From: an uncultured Hyphomonadaceae bacterium
Lineage (GTDB): Bacteria > Pseudomonadota > Alphaproteobacteria > Caulobacterales > Hyphomonadaceae
DNA length: 64,000 nt
NCBI GenBank assembly: GCA_938084575.1
Contig: CALKFG010000003.1
Location: 177,595-241,594, forward strand
Reading direction: 5' to 3'
The notes below the pieces were generated by a model. The model was not told the origin of the DNA, searched no databases, and saw only the letters and a list, made by a program, of their open reading frames with translations. A program made the position numbers and the translations under genes. Below, in pieces: positions 28,200 through 36,842 of this stretch; the stretch's first letter is position 1; each line of letters starts with the position of its first letter.

Positions 28200-28272
28200 G
28201 ACGGTCTCCGATTTTTCCTGGCGCCACGACAGGTGGGCCCGCCTGGCGTGCGTCCAAAGGGCGCTGGAGGGG

Positions 28273-29412
28273 TTAAATGACCTCAATTTCCTTGGCCGCC
28301 AATCCCGTTCGAAACGCAAGCGGTGTCGACAGTTTCGGCAGGGCGAGCATCGCGTCAATGGCTGATTTAGCCCGCTGTCGTACCGCCTCGTCGATCTCAA
28401 CTTCATGGCGCATGTCGGTCAGGCAGGTATAAATGTTCTCGAGCGTGATCTGCTTCATGTGGGGGCACAAATTGCACGGACGCACAAATTCAACGTCCGG
28501 ATTTTCAGCGGCGACATTGTCACTCATCGAACACTCCGTCAGCAGGACAACTTTAGACGGGTTATGGTCCGACACGTAATGTGCAAGGGCGGCGGTCGAT
28601 CCGGCAAAATCCGAGACCTCCAGAACATCCGGCGGGCATTCGGGATGCGCCAGGATCATGACACCGGGATGGGCGTCACGCAGGGCCTGAACATCATCAG
28701 CTGAAAACAGTTCATGGACTTCGCAGGCCCCTGGCCAGGTGATGATGCGAATATCGGTCTGGCTGGCCACATTCCGCGCCAGATACTGGTCTGGCACCAG
28801 GATGACCGTGTCGGTATTCCAGTCCTTCGCGATTGCCTCGACCACCTGAACGGCGTTGGAACTGGTACAGGTGATGTGGCACTCTGCTTTGACGTCCGCC
28901 GTGGTGTTGACATAGGTGACAACGGGATAGGCGGGATATCGCTGCTTTATCAGGGCGACGTCCGCACCGGTAATGGAGCTGGCCAGCGAGCACCCGGCTT
29001 CAAGGCTGGGAATCAGCACAGTTTTCTCTGGAGCGAGCACTTTGGAGGTCTCGGCCATGAAGTGAACCCCGGCCTGGACGATAATGTCGGCGTCGACCTC
29101 GGCCGCCTCCCGGGCGAGCTGAAGGCTGTCGCCGCGAATATCCCCGACGAGACGAAAGATGTCCGGAGTCATGTAATTGTGGGCCAGGATCACGGCATTT
29201 TTTTCGGCCTTCAGCCGATTGATGGCCGCGACCAACGGCGCAATCGCCGGCCACTCCATGGGCGTGATGAAATCCGACGCCAATGGATAGAGGTGGTCGG
29301 TTTCGGCCTTGACCTGGCTGTTGTAGTCCAGCCCGCCGGGGCCATCCCGCGACGCACTGCGGCTCGGCGTTGGCGTTGGGCAGCCGGGGCCTGCATCAAT
29401 CAATCTGGCCAT
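28273..29412 (-). CDS. nadA: Quinolinate synthase
   Basis: [4Fe-4S] enzyme condensing iminoaspartate with dihydroxyacetone phosphate to quinolinate. 379 aa; three cluster cysteines in the usual contexts are SLEAGCSLA, WPGACEVHE and RPCNLCPHMK, and the motifs ILAHNYMTPDI, VQAGVHFMAETSKVL and the VTYVNTTADVKAECHITCTSSNA stretch support the call. The first 30 residues (Pro/Ser-rich) are a non-conserved extension, common in alphaproteobacteria. ATG 29412 has AGGAG 7 bases upstream. First gene of the leftward nadA-hyp-nadB-nadC operon, preceded by two palindromic sites. Confidence 0.96.
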   Translation of the reverse strand: MARLIDAGPGCPTPTPSRSASRDGPGGLDYNSQVKAETDHLYPLASDFITPMEWPAIAPLVAAINRLKAEKNAVILAHNYMTPDIFRLVGDIRGDSLQLAREAAEVDADIIVQAGVHFMAETSKVLAPEKTVLIPSLEAGCSLASSITGADVALIKQRYPAYPVVTYVNTTADVKAECHITCTSSNAVQVVEAIAKDWNTDTVILVPDQYLARNVASQTDIRIITWPGACEVHELFSADDVQALRDAHPGVMILAHPECPPDVLEVSDFAGSTAALAHYVSDHNPSKVVLLTECSMSDNVAAENPDVEFVRPCNLCPHMKQITLENIYTCLTDMRHEVEIDEAVRQRAKSAIDAMLALPKLSTPLAFRTGLAAKEIEVI

Positions 29413-29425
29413 GTCTACACTCCTG

Positions 29426-29446
29426 TTATGCTCTATTCGAGCATTA
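29426..29446 (-). promoter_or_regulatory. nad operon operator, proximal copy
   Basis: ATGCTC-N5-GAGCAT (29428-29444), a perfect inverted repeat with AT-rich flanks, 16 bases upstream of the nadA start and directly before its ribosome binding site. A related site with the same spacing lies 71 bases further upstream. NadQ or another NAD-responsive repressor of alphaproteobacteria would fit by context, but I cannot verify the motif. Confidence 0.55.
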
Positions 29447-29496
29447 GTGGTCGGGATCTCCGCTCAGCGGGGTGCTCCTCTGACCCGGACAACAAC

Positions 29497-29517
29497 TTAT
29501 GCTGAAACTGAGCAAAA
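29497..29517 (-). promoter_or_regulatory. nad operon operator, distal copy
   Basis: TTATGCTG-N5-GAGCAAAA: same half-sites, spacing and orientation as the proximal copy but less symmetric. On the coding strand both read T-x-x-TGCTC-N5-xAGCATAA. Centre-to-centre distance is 71 bases, near seven helical turns, which would allow cooperative or looped binding. Confidence 0.5.
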
Positions 29518-29602
29518 GGGGACATAGGGTCGCCGGCGGTATTTGGCAAGTCTGTTTCGGGTGCGCGTCTTGGCGGTGCCGCTGGTATTCTCGGTGCAGC
29601 GC

Positions 29603-29617
29603 TTAATCTCTGATTAA
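29603..29617. promoter_or_regulatory. AT-rich palindrome upstream of the 111-aa gene
   Basis: TTAATC-TCT-GATTAA, 66 bases before the 29683 start, in the divergent gap with nadA. Possible operator or promoter element; no known motif recognised. Confidence 0.3.
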
Positions 29618-29682
29618 TACAAAAAACCTTGCAACGGAACAAAACATGAATTTAAAACAAAATGGAACACAAGGAGAACAAT

Positions 29683-30018
29683 ATGCGTCAGATGAATTTT
29701 CGTGGATTGTCAGGGGAAGCTTATGGCTTCCGCCGTGTCGAACCCAATGCGCCTTGGGCCGCGGTGGCCGGTATCGCCCTTTTTGCGGCCCGTGGAACTT
29801 ATGGATGGCGGGTTGTGCGCGTCGCCAGTCTGCAGGGGAAGCTGCATGATGTGCAGCCAATCTGGGCTTTCGCCGATGCCCAGCGCTATGGGGCAAGGGC
29901 GGTGTTTATTCTGAATGAAAAGGATAGCGAGCGTCGCAGCAAAATCCTGGCAGACCTAACAGCGGGTCTTGATCCGGTGTGCGCGGACAACCGGACCGGT
30001 CAAGCCCTGGCGGCCTAA
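29683..30018 (+). CDS. Conserved-looking protein of unknown function
   Basis: 111 aa. The ATG at 29683 has an excellent AAGGAG 8 bases upstream, better than the track start at 29662. The protein starts MRQMNFRGLSGEAYGFRRVE, has one moderately hydrophobic segment (WAAVAGIALFAARG, too short and interrupted for a clear membrane helix) and a VQPIWAFADAQRYGARAVFIL block. No signal peptide or metal motif. The leader is AT-rich with A/C-rich repeats. Monocistronic: flanked by divergent nadA and a convergent DUF885 gene. I recognise no family. Confidence 0.65.
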   Translation: MRQMNFRGLSGEAYGFRRVEPNAPWAAVAGIALFAARGTYGWRVVRVASLQGKLHDVQPIWAFADAQRYGARAVFILNEKDSERRSKILADLTAGLDPVCADNRTGQALAA

Positions 30019-30033
30019 TTTGGTACGGCGAGC

Positions 30034-31866
30034 CTAGAGCTGGCTTTCATACCATGCCTCGACATCGTCCTTAACCATGTCGAATGGCCGTGGACCATCC
30101 CCCAGCAGAACCTCTTGAAATACGGGCTCACGATACGTGTCGCCAAGGATGGCTCTGGCCCTGACGCGCAGCGTCGTCAGCCGGCGTGCCCCCTCCAGCC
30201 GGGCGGCGTAATGGCCTGGCCGGGCTGCGATCATCGCGACTGCATCCCAGGCGAGGTCGGCGCTCAGCGCCGTTTCCCGCATCAGATAGTCGCGTGTTTC
30301 GTCGGCCGACCAATGCGCATGGTGCAGCCCGGTATCGGCGGCGGCCAGTCCGGCCTCAATCAGCTGCCAGTGCTGCCAGGCGAGGCGGTGTGGTCCGGCT
30401 TGCAGGCGCGCTGAGGCCTGAACATGGGCGTCAGATTGCCATCCAAGCTGAAAGCCGGGGAAGTTGAGCGCCAGCCTTATCCGAGCGGTCCCGGCCCGGC
30501 CCCTGATGGCGGTTGCGATACGCGTCGCAGGCGTCTGAAAGTCAGCTGACAGGAACAGAGCCTGAAGCCAGTCCGGCCACTTCGCGATTTGGGAGGAGCT
30601 GATGAGCAGACGGGCCGGGCGGGATTCGTCAGCCGCGTGTTGCTCGAACCTGACGCCTGTGAGGTCGACAGAATCTTCAGGCAACGCATTTTCTCGCGTC
30701 AGCGGGCTGGGATCAAACCCTCCAGCCGGATCGGGGGCGATCTCGGTAAAGGTGGTTTCAAGCCGGTAGGATAAGGTGTTCAACGCGGTTCCGGTCTGTG
30801 GACGGCCAATGTCCCCTGCGTCTGGAGCAAGGGCGTCGAGCGTCTTGAGCAAGGCCGTGCGTCGGTCCGCAGTCACGTCGAGGTGCAGGGCATGAAGGGC
30901 GCCGGTGGTGAACGGGCTGGATCCGATATGCCAGTCGAGAAATTTGCGAAAGGCGTCGCCGCTGCCGGGCAGCGTCCACAGACCCGTCGTCAGCGGAGCG
31001 GTCTGGCGCAGGGCGTCGATGTCATTTGCAACGCGAAGATAGGCCGGCCGCAGGGCGTCCCGGACGATGCCGCGGGCCGCTTCGGTCAGTGCTTGTCGAT
31101 CTTTGTCGGTGATGACCGGCACACCAGACATCAGATTGTCCAGATCTGCTGACAGGCCTTCCAGCGTTGGGGCGCCCGGCTGGAGCAGTCGGTCGAGGCG
31201 CTGATAGAGCTGGTCTAGAAGCAGCCGCGGCGGCACGATCCCGGTCTCGGCATCCGCGCGCAACCGCCGGCGGGTGTCGTCAATTGCCCCGGAAAGCTCG
31301 TCCAGTCGTCGGACAAACGCCTCGGCATCGGCAAGATTTTCAACTCTGTGTATTCGGCTTAGCAGGTCGGGACCCTCAATCCAGATTCCTGAGAACGGGT
31401 CAATCGCATAAGGCGCGACGCCGAGAGGCGAGAGACGTCCATATCCGATCGACTGGAGTTCAGTCAGCCGCAGATAGGCATCCGTAACGGTTCGAAGGTC
31501 GCGGGCCAGGAGATGGTCTTCTGGCAGGACAGGTCGGCGACCCAACTGATCGAGCAGGTCCAGACGCAACAATCGGGATCGTTCAAATCCTGCCTGCGAC
31601 ACATCGGAAAGGCGGGCATTCCCAGCTGGGGCGGCGAGGTCCGAAAAGCCCAGGCGGTCGGCGGAATCCGGAGCTAGAATCATCTCCGTGCGCAGGGTGT
31701 CGGTTAGGATGAAATCCGCCTGAGCCAGTGTTTTGTGGTCCAGTCTGGGTTCGTTTGGTGTCGGTGAACAGGCCGCTGCGATGATCCACATCGCGCCCAG
31801 AAGGACGGGTCGGAAGACCCCGAACCGCCACTGCTCTGTTTGCAACTGGTTCCGACCCGTCTGCAT
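30034..31866 (-). CDS. DUF885-family lipoprotein, probably catalytically inactive
   Basis: 610 aa, signal peptide ending MWIIAAAC-S (lipobox), start with AGGGAGG upstream. The C-terminal 100 residues match the DUF885 end: AAADTGLHHAHWSADETRDYL, ARPGHYAARLEGARRLTTLR and VFQEVLLGDGPRPFDMV. DUF885 proteins are zinc-peptidase-like and carry HExxPGHxxQ and an EGWALY motif. Here the first position reads ALNFPGFQLGWQ, with no His-Glu pair or His after PG, and the EGWALY segment is missing, the two flanks being joined by a shorter linker. Hence a likely non-enzymatic family member in the envelope. Confidence 0.75.
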   Translation of the reverse strand: MQTGRNQLQTEQWRFGVFRPVLLGAMWIIAAACSPTPNEPRLDHKTLAQADFILTDTLRTEMILAPDSADRLGFSDLAAPAGNARLSDVSQAGFERSRLLRLDLLDQLGRRPVLPEDHLLARDLRTVTDAYLRLTELQSIGYGRLSPLGVAPYAIDPFSGIWIEGPDLLSRIHRVENLADAEAFVRRLDELSGAIDDTRRRLRADAETGIVPPRLLLDQLYQRLDRLLQPGAPTLEGLSADLDNLMSGVPVITDKDRQALTEAARGIVRDALRPAYLRVANDIDALRQTAPLTTGLWTLPGSGDAFRKFLDWHIGSSPFTTGALHALHLDVTADRRTALLKTLDALAPDAGDIGRPQTGTALNTLSYRLETTFTEIAPDPAGGFDPSPLTRENALPEDSVDLTGVRFEQHAADESRPARLLISSSQIAKWPDWLQALFLSADFQTPATRIATAIRGRAGTARIRLALNFPGFQLGWQSDAHVQASARLQAGPHRLAWQHWQLIEAGLAAADTGLHHAHWSADETRDYLMRETALSADLAWDAVAMIAARPGHYAARLEGARRLTTLRVRARAILGDTYREPVFQEVLLGDGPRPFDMVKDDVEAWYESQL

Positions 31867-31941
31867 TAAGGCGCACCCTCCCTGTTGTCCGATACGGTCA
31901 TTTCAGATACACCCCGCCCGTCTCAACTGTGGGAGTAACCC

Positions 31942-32733
31942 GTGGAATCTTCATCGTCCAACCAAAACACCGCCCTGACCGGTAACGTCCTGTTCTACAA
32001 GAACCCTCAGCCGCTCTCTGCTGAGCAGCATGGGGGTCTGGGAATTAAAACAGTCGAACAGCCTTTTTCCTTCCTCCGGGAGGCGCATGCTATTCCTGTG
32101 ACCGTGTCTGAGTTCGGCCTGCTTGGTGCCAGCTACCCGGTGATTTTTGTTGGTGAGGATCGGTCGCCGGTGGCCGTTATGGGGATCCGGCAAAGTGAAA
32201 ACCTGTTCATCAATGATCAGGGCATGGTGGACCCGGACTTCTACACGCCTGCTTTTGCCCGGCGTTATCCTTTTGTATTTGCAAATGACGGGGCAGGCGA
32301 ACGGCTGCTCTTGTGTGTCGACCGTGATGCTGACATCGTCACCAATCAACCGGAAGTCCCGTTTTTTGAAAACGGTGAGCCGACCGATTACACCAACAAT
32401 GCCATTGAATTCTGCAAGGAGTTCGAACGGCAGCGGCGGTTGACGATAGATTTCGTCGGGACCCTTCAGAAACTGGACCTGTTCACGCAAAAGACGGTGA
32501 CGTTTCAGGGGCGCGATCAAAGTGGTAATGAAGTGGGTGAGCTTCAAAAAATCGCTGACTATTGGGCCGTGGATGAAGAAAAGTTCAACGCGCTGAACGA
32601 CGAGCAGTTTCTTGAATTGCGTAAGAGCGGTGCCATTAGCGGGATTTACGCGCATCTGGTGTCGCTGTTGAATTGGAATCGCGTTATTCAGAGAGCGGTC
32701 CGGGTTCAGCAAGAGACCGCGGCATCCAGCTAG
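31942..32733 (+). CDS. SapC family protein
   Basis: 263 aa from a GTG start with GGGAG 7 bases upstream. The sequence fits SapC (PF07277), first described beside a surface-layer protein of Campylobacter but widespread in alphaproteobacteria: FSFLREAHAIPVTVSEF, YPVIFVGEDRSPVAVMGIRQSENLF, RRYPFVFA and the later LTIDFVGTLQKLDLF segments. No signal peptide, so probably cytosolic or delivered otherwise. Function is unsettled. It is a single-gene unit ended by the strong terminator just downstream. Confidence 0.85.
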   Translation: MESSSSNQNTALTGNVLFYKNPQPLSAEQHGGLGIKTVEQPFSFLREAHAIPVTVSEFGLLGASYPVIFVGEDRSPVAVMGIRQSENLFINDQGMVDPDFYTPAFARRYPFVFANDGAGERLLLCVDRDADIVTNQPEVPFFENGEPTDYTNNAIEFCKEFERQRRLTIDFVGTLQKLDLFTQKTVTFQGRDQSGNEVGELQKIADYWAVDEEKFNALNDEQFLELRKSGAISGIYAHLVSLLNWNRVIQRAVRVQQETAASS

Positions 32734-32760
32734 ACCTTTTGACCCCGAGTTTTTCATTTA

Positions 32761-32792
32761 GCGGGCGTCTCAAAAGGACGCCCGCTTTTTTT
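32761..32792 (+). terminator. Rho-independent terminator after the SapC gene
   Basis: GCGGGCGTC, 7-base loop, GACGCCCGC, then TTTTTTT: a perfect 9-bp GC-rich stem and U-tract, the strongest intrinsic terminator in the window. It also rules out the TTG start at 32791 for the following gene. Confidence 0.95.
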
Positions 32793-32805
32793 GCCCGGTC
32801 GGCAG

Positions 32806-35121
32806 ATGGACTTCGGGTCCGGAGGCGACGGCACACAGAAACTCAGAGGTAAATTAATTTTGACCTTGATTTTACGCCCTCTGCTCCTTTGGCTGGGACT
32901 GTTGCTGTTGGCCATGCCGGGCATGGCACAGTTGACCGATGCCGGCCGCGCAAAGGTCGGCTTGATTTCCGAGCGCGCTGTCGGAGTGCCGGGCGAAACG
33001 GTTTGGCTTGGCCTGTCCTTCGACATGGATCCAGGCTGGCATATCTATTGGCGAAATCCCGGGGATGCCGGGATCGCCCCAAAGCTAACCTGGACCGACG
33101 ACAGCGATATTCGGGCCAGCCAGGTGGGTGTTTTAAGCTGGCCGATGCCTGAGCTTCTGCCGATCGTCGACGGCGAAATCATGGATTATGGGTATTCTGG
33201 AAACGTGGTTTTGCCCTTTGAGGTGACGCTGCCGGACCAGGCTCAGAATGTTGTTCTGGCCGCGGCGGTTGCGGACTATTTGATTTGTGAAAATGTCTGC
33301 ATTCCTGAGCGCGCCAGAGTCGAGATCAAGCTCAACCTCGGTACATTTCCGGAACCGGATCGGTCCGGTGCGAGGCGGATCAGTGAAGCACTGGCACAGG
33401 TGCCTCAGAGGGTTGAGGGGCCGGCTCATCTTACGGCAGATGGGCCCTATTGGGTTCTTTCTGTTGTCTCCACAAGGCTTGCCGGGGCGGTTGGGGACCC
33501 CGTTCGCCTGTTTCCCTTTGGTCATGATATTGTTCATGCCGCTGGCCAGCCCAGTGAGCGCGGTCCAGAAGGCCTGCGGCTCCGTCTGACGCCGGCCGGG
33601 AACGCGGATCCCCTGCCGGAGCGCTTTCAGGGCGTTCTGCGCGTCGGGGATGAAGCCGTCGAGATCAATGCCGTTCCGGGCCCAATTTTGCCGAAGACAG
33701 ACGGCCTGAGCCAGCCGGCCAATGGGACTGAAACGGGCATCCTCGGCCTGATTTTTCTGGCCTTGCTCGGGGGGCTGATCCTCAACCTTATGCCCTGTGT
33801 GCTTCCGGTCTTGTCGATCAAGGCGATCGGGTTTGTCCATGCGGCTGCGGGCGGGCGGACGGCCGATGCGCGCGCCCATGGCCTGTGGTACACGGCGGGG
33901 GTTCTGGTGGCCTTCCTGGTCCTCGCAGCCGCCGTGATCGCCGTCCGAAGTGTGACCGGCATCGCGATTTGGGGATTTTGGTTTCAGGATCCACGTATTG
34001 TCACCGCTCTTATTCTGTTGGTGTATCTGATCGGCCTCTGGTTGCTCGGATTGATCGAAATGGGCGCATCCGTACAGGGGCTTGGCAGTGGCCTTGCTGG
34101 GCGGCAGGGCAGGGTGGGGGCATTCTTCACTGGCGGGCTGGCCGCCGTGGTTGGCGCGCCATGCACGGGCCCTTTCCTTGGGGCTGCACTGGGGTCGGTG
34201 ATGATCCAGCCGTCACAGAATGTAATCATGGTCCTGCTGGCGATGGGTGTGGGCATGACTTTGCCCATGCTTGCGCTGAGTTTTCTGCCAGGGTTGCAGA
34301 AACGGCTGCCACGGCCAGGGCCCTGGATGGAAACCCTGAAGCAGGTCTTTGCTTTTCCAATGTTTCTTACCGCGGCCTGGCTGCTTTCGGTTCTTGGCGC
34401 TCTCTCGGGCTACAGGAGTGTCGCTTTTGTTGCCGCGGGAGCCGCTCTGATTGGGTTTGGCCTGTGGGCCTGGCGCATGTCTGATCGGGGGGCAAAGGCC
34501 ATACTTCTTTCCGTTGCCAGCCTGACCAGCATTGTGCCGGTCTTCATGCTCTTGTCGATCACGACCCTTGAAAGCGGTTTGATGGCCTTATCAGGGGCGG
34601 TGGTCCTGGTCGGTCTGATCATTCTGATCAGCCGCAGCCCTGATCGCGTCGCACGCCGTTGCGCTAGAGCCCTCGCAGTCGTGGCAATTGTGGGGGGAGT
34701 ATTATGGCCATTGGTTCAGGCAAATCGGGTGGCGGCGCCCGCGGATAGCGCCGGCCAGTACAGCGCCTCTTATCCAACGGAGGCGTGGTCGCCCGAGCGG
34801 GTTGATACACTTCTGGCGCAGGGCCGGCCGGTTTTTGTCGACTTTACGGCGGAATGGTGTGCCACGTGCCAGGCGAACAAGATCCAGACGCTGTCATCGC
34901 TGAAAGTTGGCCGTGCATTCGAGCGGGCGGGAGTCGTGTTTCTGGTCGCAGACTATACACGCTTCGATGCAGATATTGCCGCCGCTCTGGTCGAACATGG
35001 CCGCGCCGGTGTGCCAATGTATTTATGGTATGCGGCGGGTGCGCGCCAGCCTGTGGTTTTGCCGGAAATCCTGTCAGTTGGACTGGTCACAGGCCTCGTT
35101 GAAGGGGATCCAAAGACATGA
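32806..35121 (+). CDS. DsbD/ScsB-like thiol:disulfide interchange protein
   Basis: Membrane electron conduit carrying reducing power from cytosolic thioredoxin to periplasmic thiols. 771 aa from ATG 32806; TTG 32860, which has AGAGGT upstream and gives a clean signal peptide, is an equally possible start. Layout: signal peptide to about residue 42, periplasmic N-terminal domain with WHIYWRNPGDAG and the CENVC pair, eight or so membrane helices with the redox motifs LMPCVLPVLS and GAPCTGPFLG, and a C-terminal thioredoxin domain with AEWCATCQAN (Cys about 685 and 688) and cis-Pro GVPMYLW. The CENVC pair is closer to ScsB than to classical DsbD. The next small gene overlaps as ATGA. Confidence 0.9.
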   Translation: MDFGSGGDGTQKLRGKLILTLILRPLLLWLGLLLLAMPGMAQLTDAGRAKVGLISERAVGVPGETVWLGLSFDMDPGWHIYWRNPGDAGIAPKLTWTDDSDIRASQVGVLSWPMPELLPIVDGEIMDYGYSGNVVLPFEVTLPDQAQNVVLAAAVADYLICENVCIPERARVEIKLNLGTFPEPDRSGARRISEALAQVPQRVEGPAHLTADGPYWVLSVVSTRLAGAVGDPVRLFPFGHDIVHAAGQPSERGPEGLRLRLTPAGNADPLPERFQGVLRVGDEAVEINAVPGPILPKTDGLSQPANGTETGILGLIFLALLGGLILNLMPCVLPVLSIKAIGFVHAAAGGRTADARAHGLWYTAGVLVAFLVLAAAVIAVRSVTGIAIWGFWFQDPRIVTALILLVYLIGLWLLGLIEMGASVQGLGSGLAGRQGRVGAFFTGGLAAVVGAPCTGPFLGAALGSVMIQPSQNVIMVLLAMGVGMTLPMLALSFLPGLQKRLPRPGPWMETLKQVFAFPMFLTAAWLLSVLGALSGYRSVAFVAAGAALIGFGLWAWRMSDRGAKAILLSVASLTSIVPVFMLLSITTLESGLMALSGAVVLVGLIILISRSPDRVARRCARALAVVAIVGGVLWPLVQANRVAAPADSAGQYSASYPTEAWSPERVDTLLAQGRPVFVDFTAEWCATCQANKIQTLSSLKVGRAFERAGVVFLVADYTRFDADIAAALVEHGRAGVPMYLWYAAGARQPVVLPEILSVGLVTGLVEGDPKT

Positions 35122-35270
35122 AGACACCTGTGATTACGCGTCAGGGGCTGGGGCTGGTTGTTGGTATGGTGGCGGCAATCGCATTGACCGCTGCAGCCCT
35201 CATCAGTTTTTCTGCCGGCGACGGTTTCGAAATCCGGCCCGACTCGGGCGAGGTCCGAGAGGCTGGTTGA
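35118..35270 (+). CDS. 50-aa single-helix membrane peptide coupled to the DsbD-like gene
   Basis: Too short for the ORF track. ATG at 35118 overlaps the DsbD-like stop as ATGA; the reading frame runs 50 codons to TGA. The peptide MKTPVITRQG is followed by one strongly hydrophobic helix (about 11-31, GLGLVVGMVAAIALTAAALI) and a short acidic tail. The coupling and clean helix argue that it is real; it could be an accessory to the transporter or the remnant N terminus of a longer thioredoxin-like protein. No family recognised. Confidence 0.55.
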   Translation: MKTPVITRQGLGLVVGMVAAIALTAAALISFSAGDGFEIRPDSGEVREAG

Positions 35271-35286
35271 CAGGCTCTTCCCGGGT

Positions 35287-36705
35287 CTATTGATCCCGCA
35301 GATGCCAGATGGGGGTTCGTATGAGCACCCAGACGATTAGCATGACCATTCCGATCGCGGGGACCAGAGCGATGCGGTAAGGACCAAAGGCGTCCACAAG
35401 TCCCCCCATCAGGGCGGCGCCAATGGGGGCCCCCGCCATGAAGCCCAGTTGGTAGATCGACAGGACCCTTGCAATCTGGTCTTTGGGAGCCGCGTCCTGG
35501 ACAATTGACCGGCTCATCGCGATCGATATGCCGGCTGACAGGCCCCATCCAAACACGATCATAAGGAAGCCCCAGTGCGGGATTTGTGTGACCATGGGCA
35601 GTATGGCGAGCGATCCCAGCAATTGGGCCAGCAGGAGAAGGCGTCCGGGCCGGTTGATCGTCTTGATAAGGGACAGAGCTGCCGAGGATACAAAGGCGCC
35701 CATCCAGAAGGTGACGAACATGTCCCTTATGCCATCACTCGACAGGCCGTACACATCGCGGTTGATAATGGGCAGGACCACCAGAAAGGCGCCGATAACA
35801 AAAACGCCGACGCCGAACATCAGGACGGTCATGGCCCAAAGCTTGGCATCCGCGGCAACAACCTTGAACCCCTCCGCAATGTCGCCAAAAGCGGCGCCTA
35901 TGCCGCTTCGACCGGTTTTGACCTTTCGCCCGCGTGCAAGGAACAAAGCCATGATGGCGCCAGATCCGACGATCACGCCCTGCAGTGCGACCAGAATCCA
36001 GCTCTCGATCGGGCCGATGCCGATGCCGCCCAGCCAAGCCGGCAGGCGGGTAAGCTTGTCGGCATATCCTCCGAGAATGAGTCCTGTGATCTGAGCCGCA
36101 AACTGGACGAGAATGGCAAAGGCCACGCCTTTCTGTAGCGACACTCCAGAGCCAACCCGTCCCCTGCGTTCGACGACTTCATTCAGGATGGAATCGCGGG
36201 CCGGCATCATGAAGGCGCCCACCGTGCCGAGTGAAAGACCGTAGAGGAGCATGATGGTATAGCTGAGATTGTTCGTCGCGATGGCGATCGCAAGCCCGAA
36301 CCCTGGCACTGCAGCGGCTAGGTGCAGGAAGATCAGGAGGGGCTTCCCGGAGGCACGTTCTGCGACAACGCCACCGATCAGCAAAAAGATCACCGATGGA
36401 CCTGACAGGGCCAGATTGGCGAGTCCGAGTTCGGTTCCGTCAAGTCCGAGTGTATTGGTGATGAGGTGAGGGAAGAGGACCATTTGAAGCCCAAAGGCGA
36501 CAAACCATGTGGCTTGTACGGACAGATAGGCAGGCAGCTCCACCTGGACCCCTCGTCGTGTCCGGATTGCGAGGAGCGATTGCGCACTTTCGAGTACGCT
36601 GGCGCCCGCCTTCACGGCAGAGGCCATGCCACTCATGGGCGAACGGGCATTCCCCAGAGTGTCGATGTCTTCGACCGGTGTCGCCTCTTCCGGCTTGTCC
36701 GTCAT
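35287..36705 (-). CDS. MFS transporter
   Basis: 472 aa from ATG 36705, where AGGAGG lies 10 bases upstream; the track start at 36807 is likely too long. About 60 hydrophilic N-terminal residues, then roughly twelve membrane helices. The inter-helix signature FLLIGGVVAERASGKPLL and the repeated PARDSILNEVVERRGR-type loop resemble the major facilitator superfamily, in the MFS_3/enterobactin-exporter-like group of drug or siderophore exporters. Substrate unknown. It is divergent from the DoxX-like gene. Confidence 0.85.
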   Translation of the reverse strand: MTDKPEEATPVEDIDTLGNARSPMSGMASAVKAGASVLESAQSLLAIRTRRGVQVELPAYLSVQATWFVAFGLQMVLFPHLITNTLGLDGTELGLANLALSGPSVIFLLIGGVVAERASGKPLLIFLHLAAAVPGFGLAIAIATNNLSYTIMLLYGLSLGTVGAFMMPARDSILNEVVERRGRVGSGVSLQKGVAFAILVQFAAQITGLILGGYADKLTRLPAWLGGIGIGPIESWILVALQGVIVGSGAIMALFLARGRKVKTGRSGIGAAFGDIAEGFKVVAADAKLWAMTVLMFGVGVFVIGAFLVVLPIINRDVYGLSSDGIRDMFVTFWMGAFVSSAALSLIKTINRPGRLLLLAQLLGSLAILPMVTQIPHWGFLMIVFGWGLSAGISIAMSRSIVQDAAPKDQIARVLSIYQLGFMAGAPIGAALMGGLVDAFGPYRIALVPAIGMVMLIVWVLIRTPIWHLRDQ

Positions 36706-36842
36706 CCCGTCAGTGCCTCCTGATCGCAAGGTTCTCAACCAAAGACAGCGAAAATGCAAAGCGGGTTCTGTCAAAAAGGGCTCGGTGTTGACCGGCAATT
36801 GGTTCATGTTGATCGAAGGGTTTGTCGGGATATGAAAGAAAG

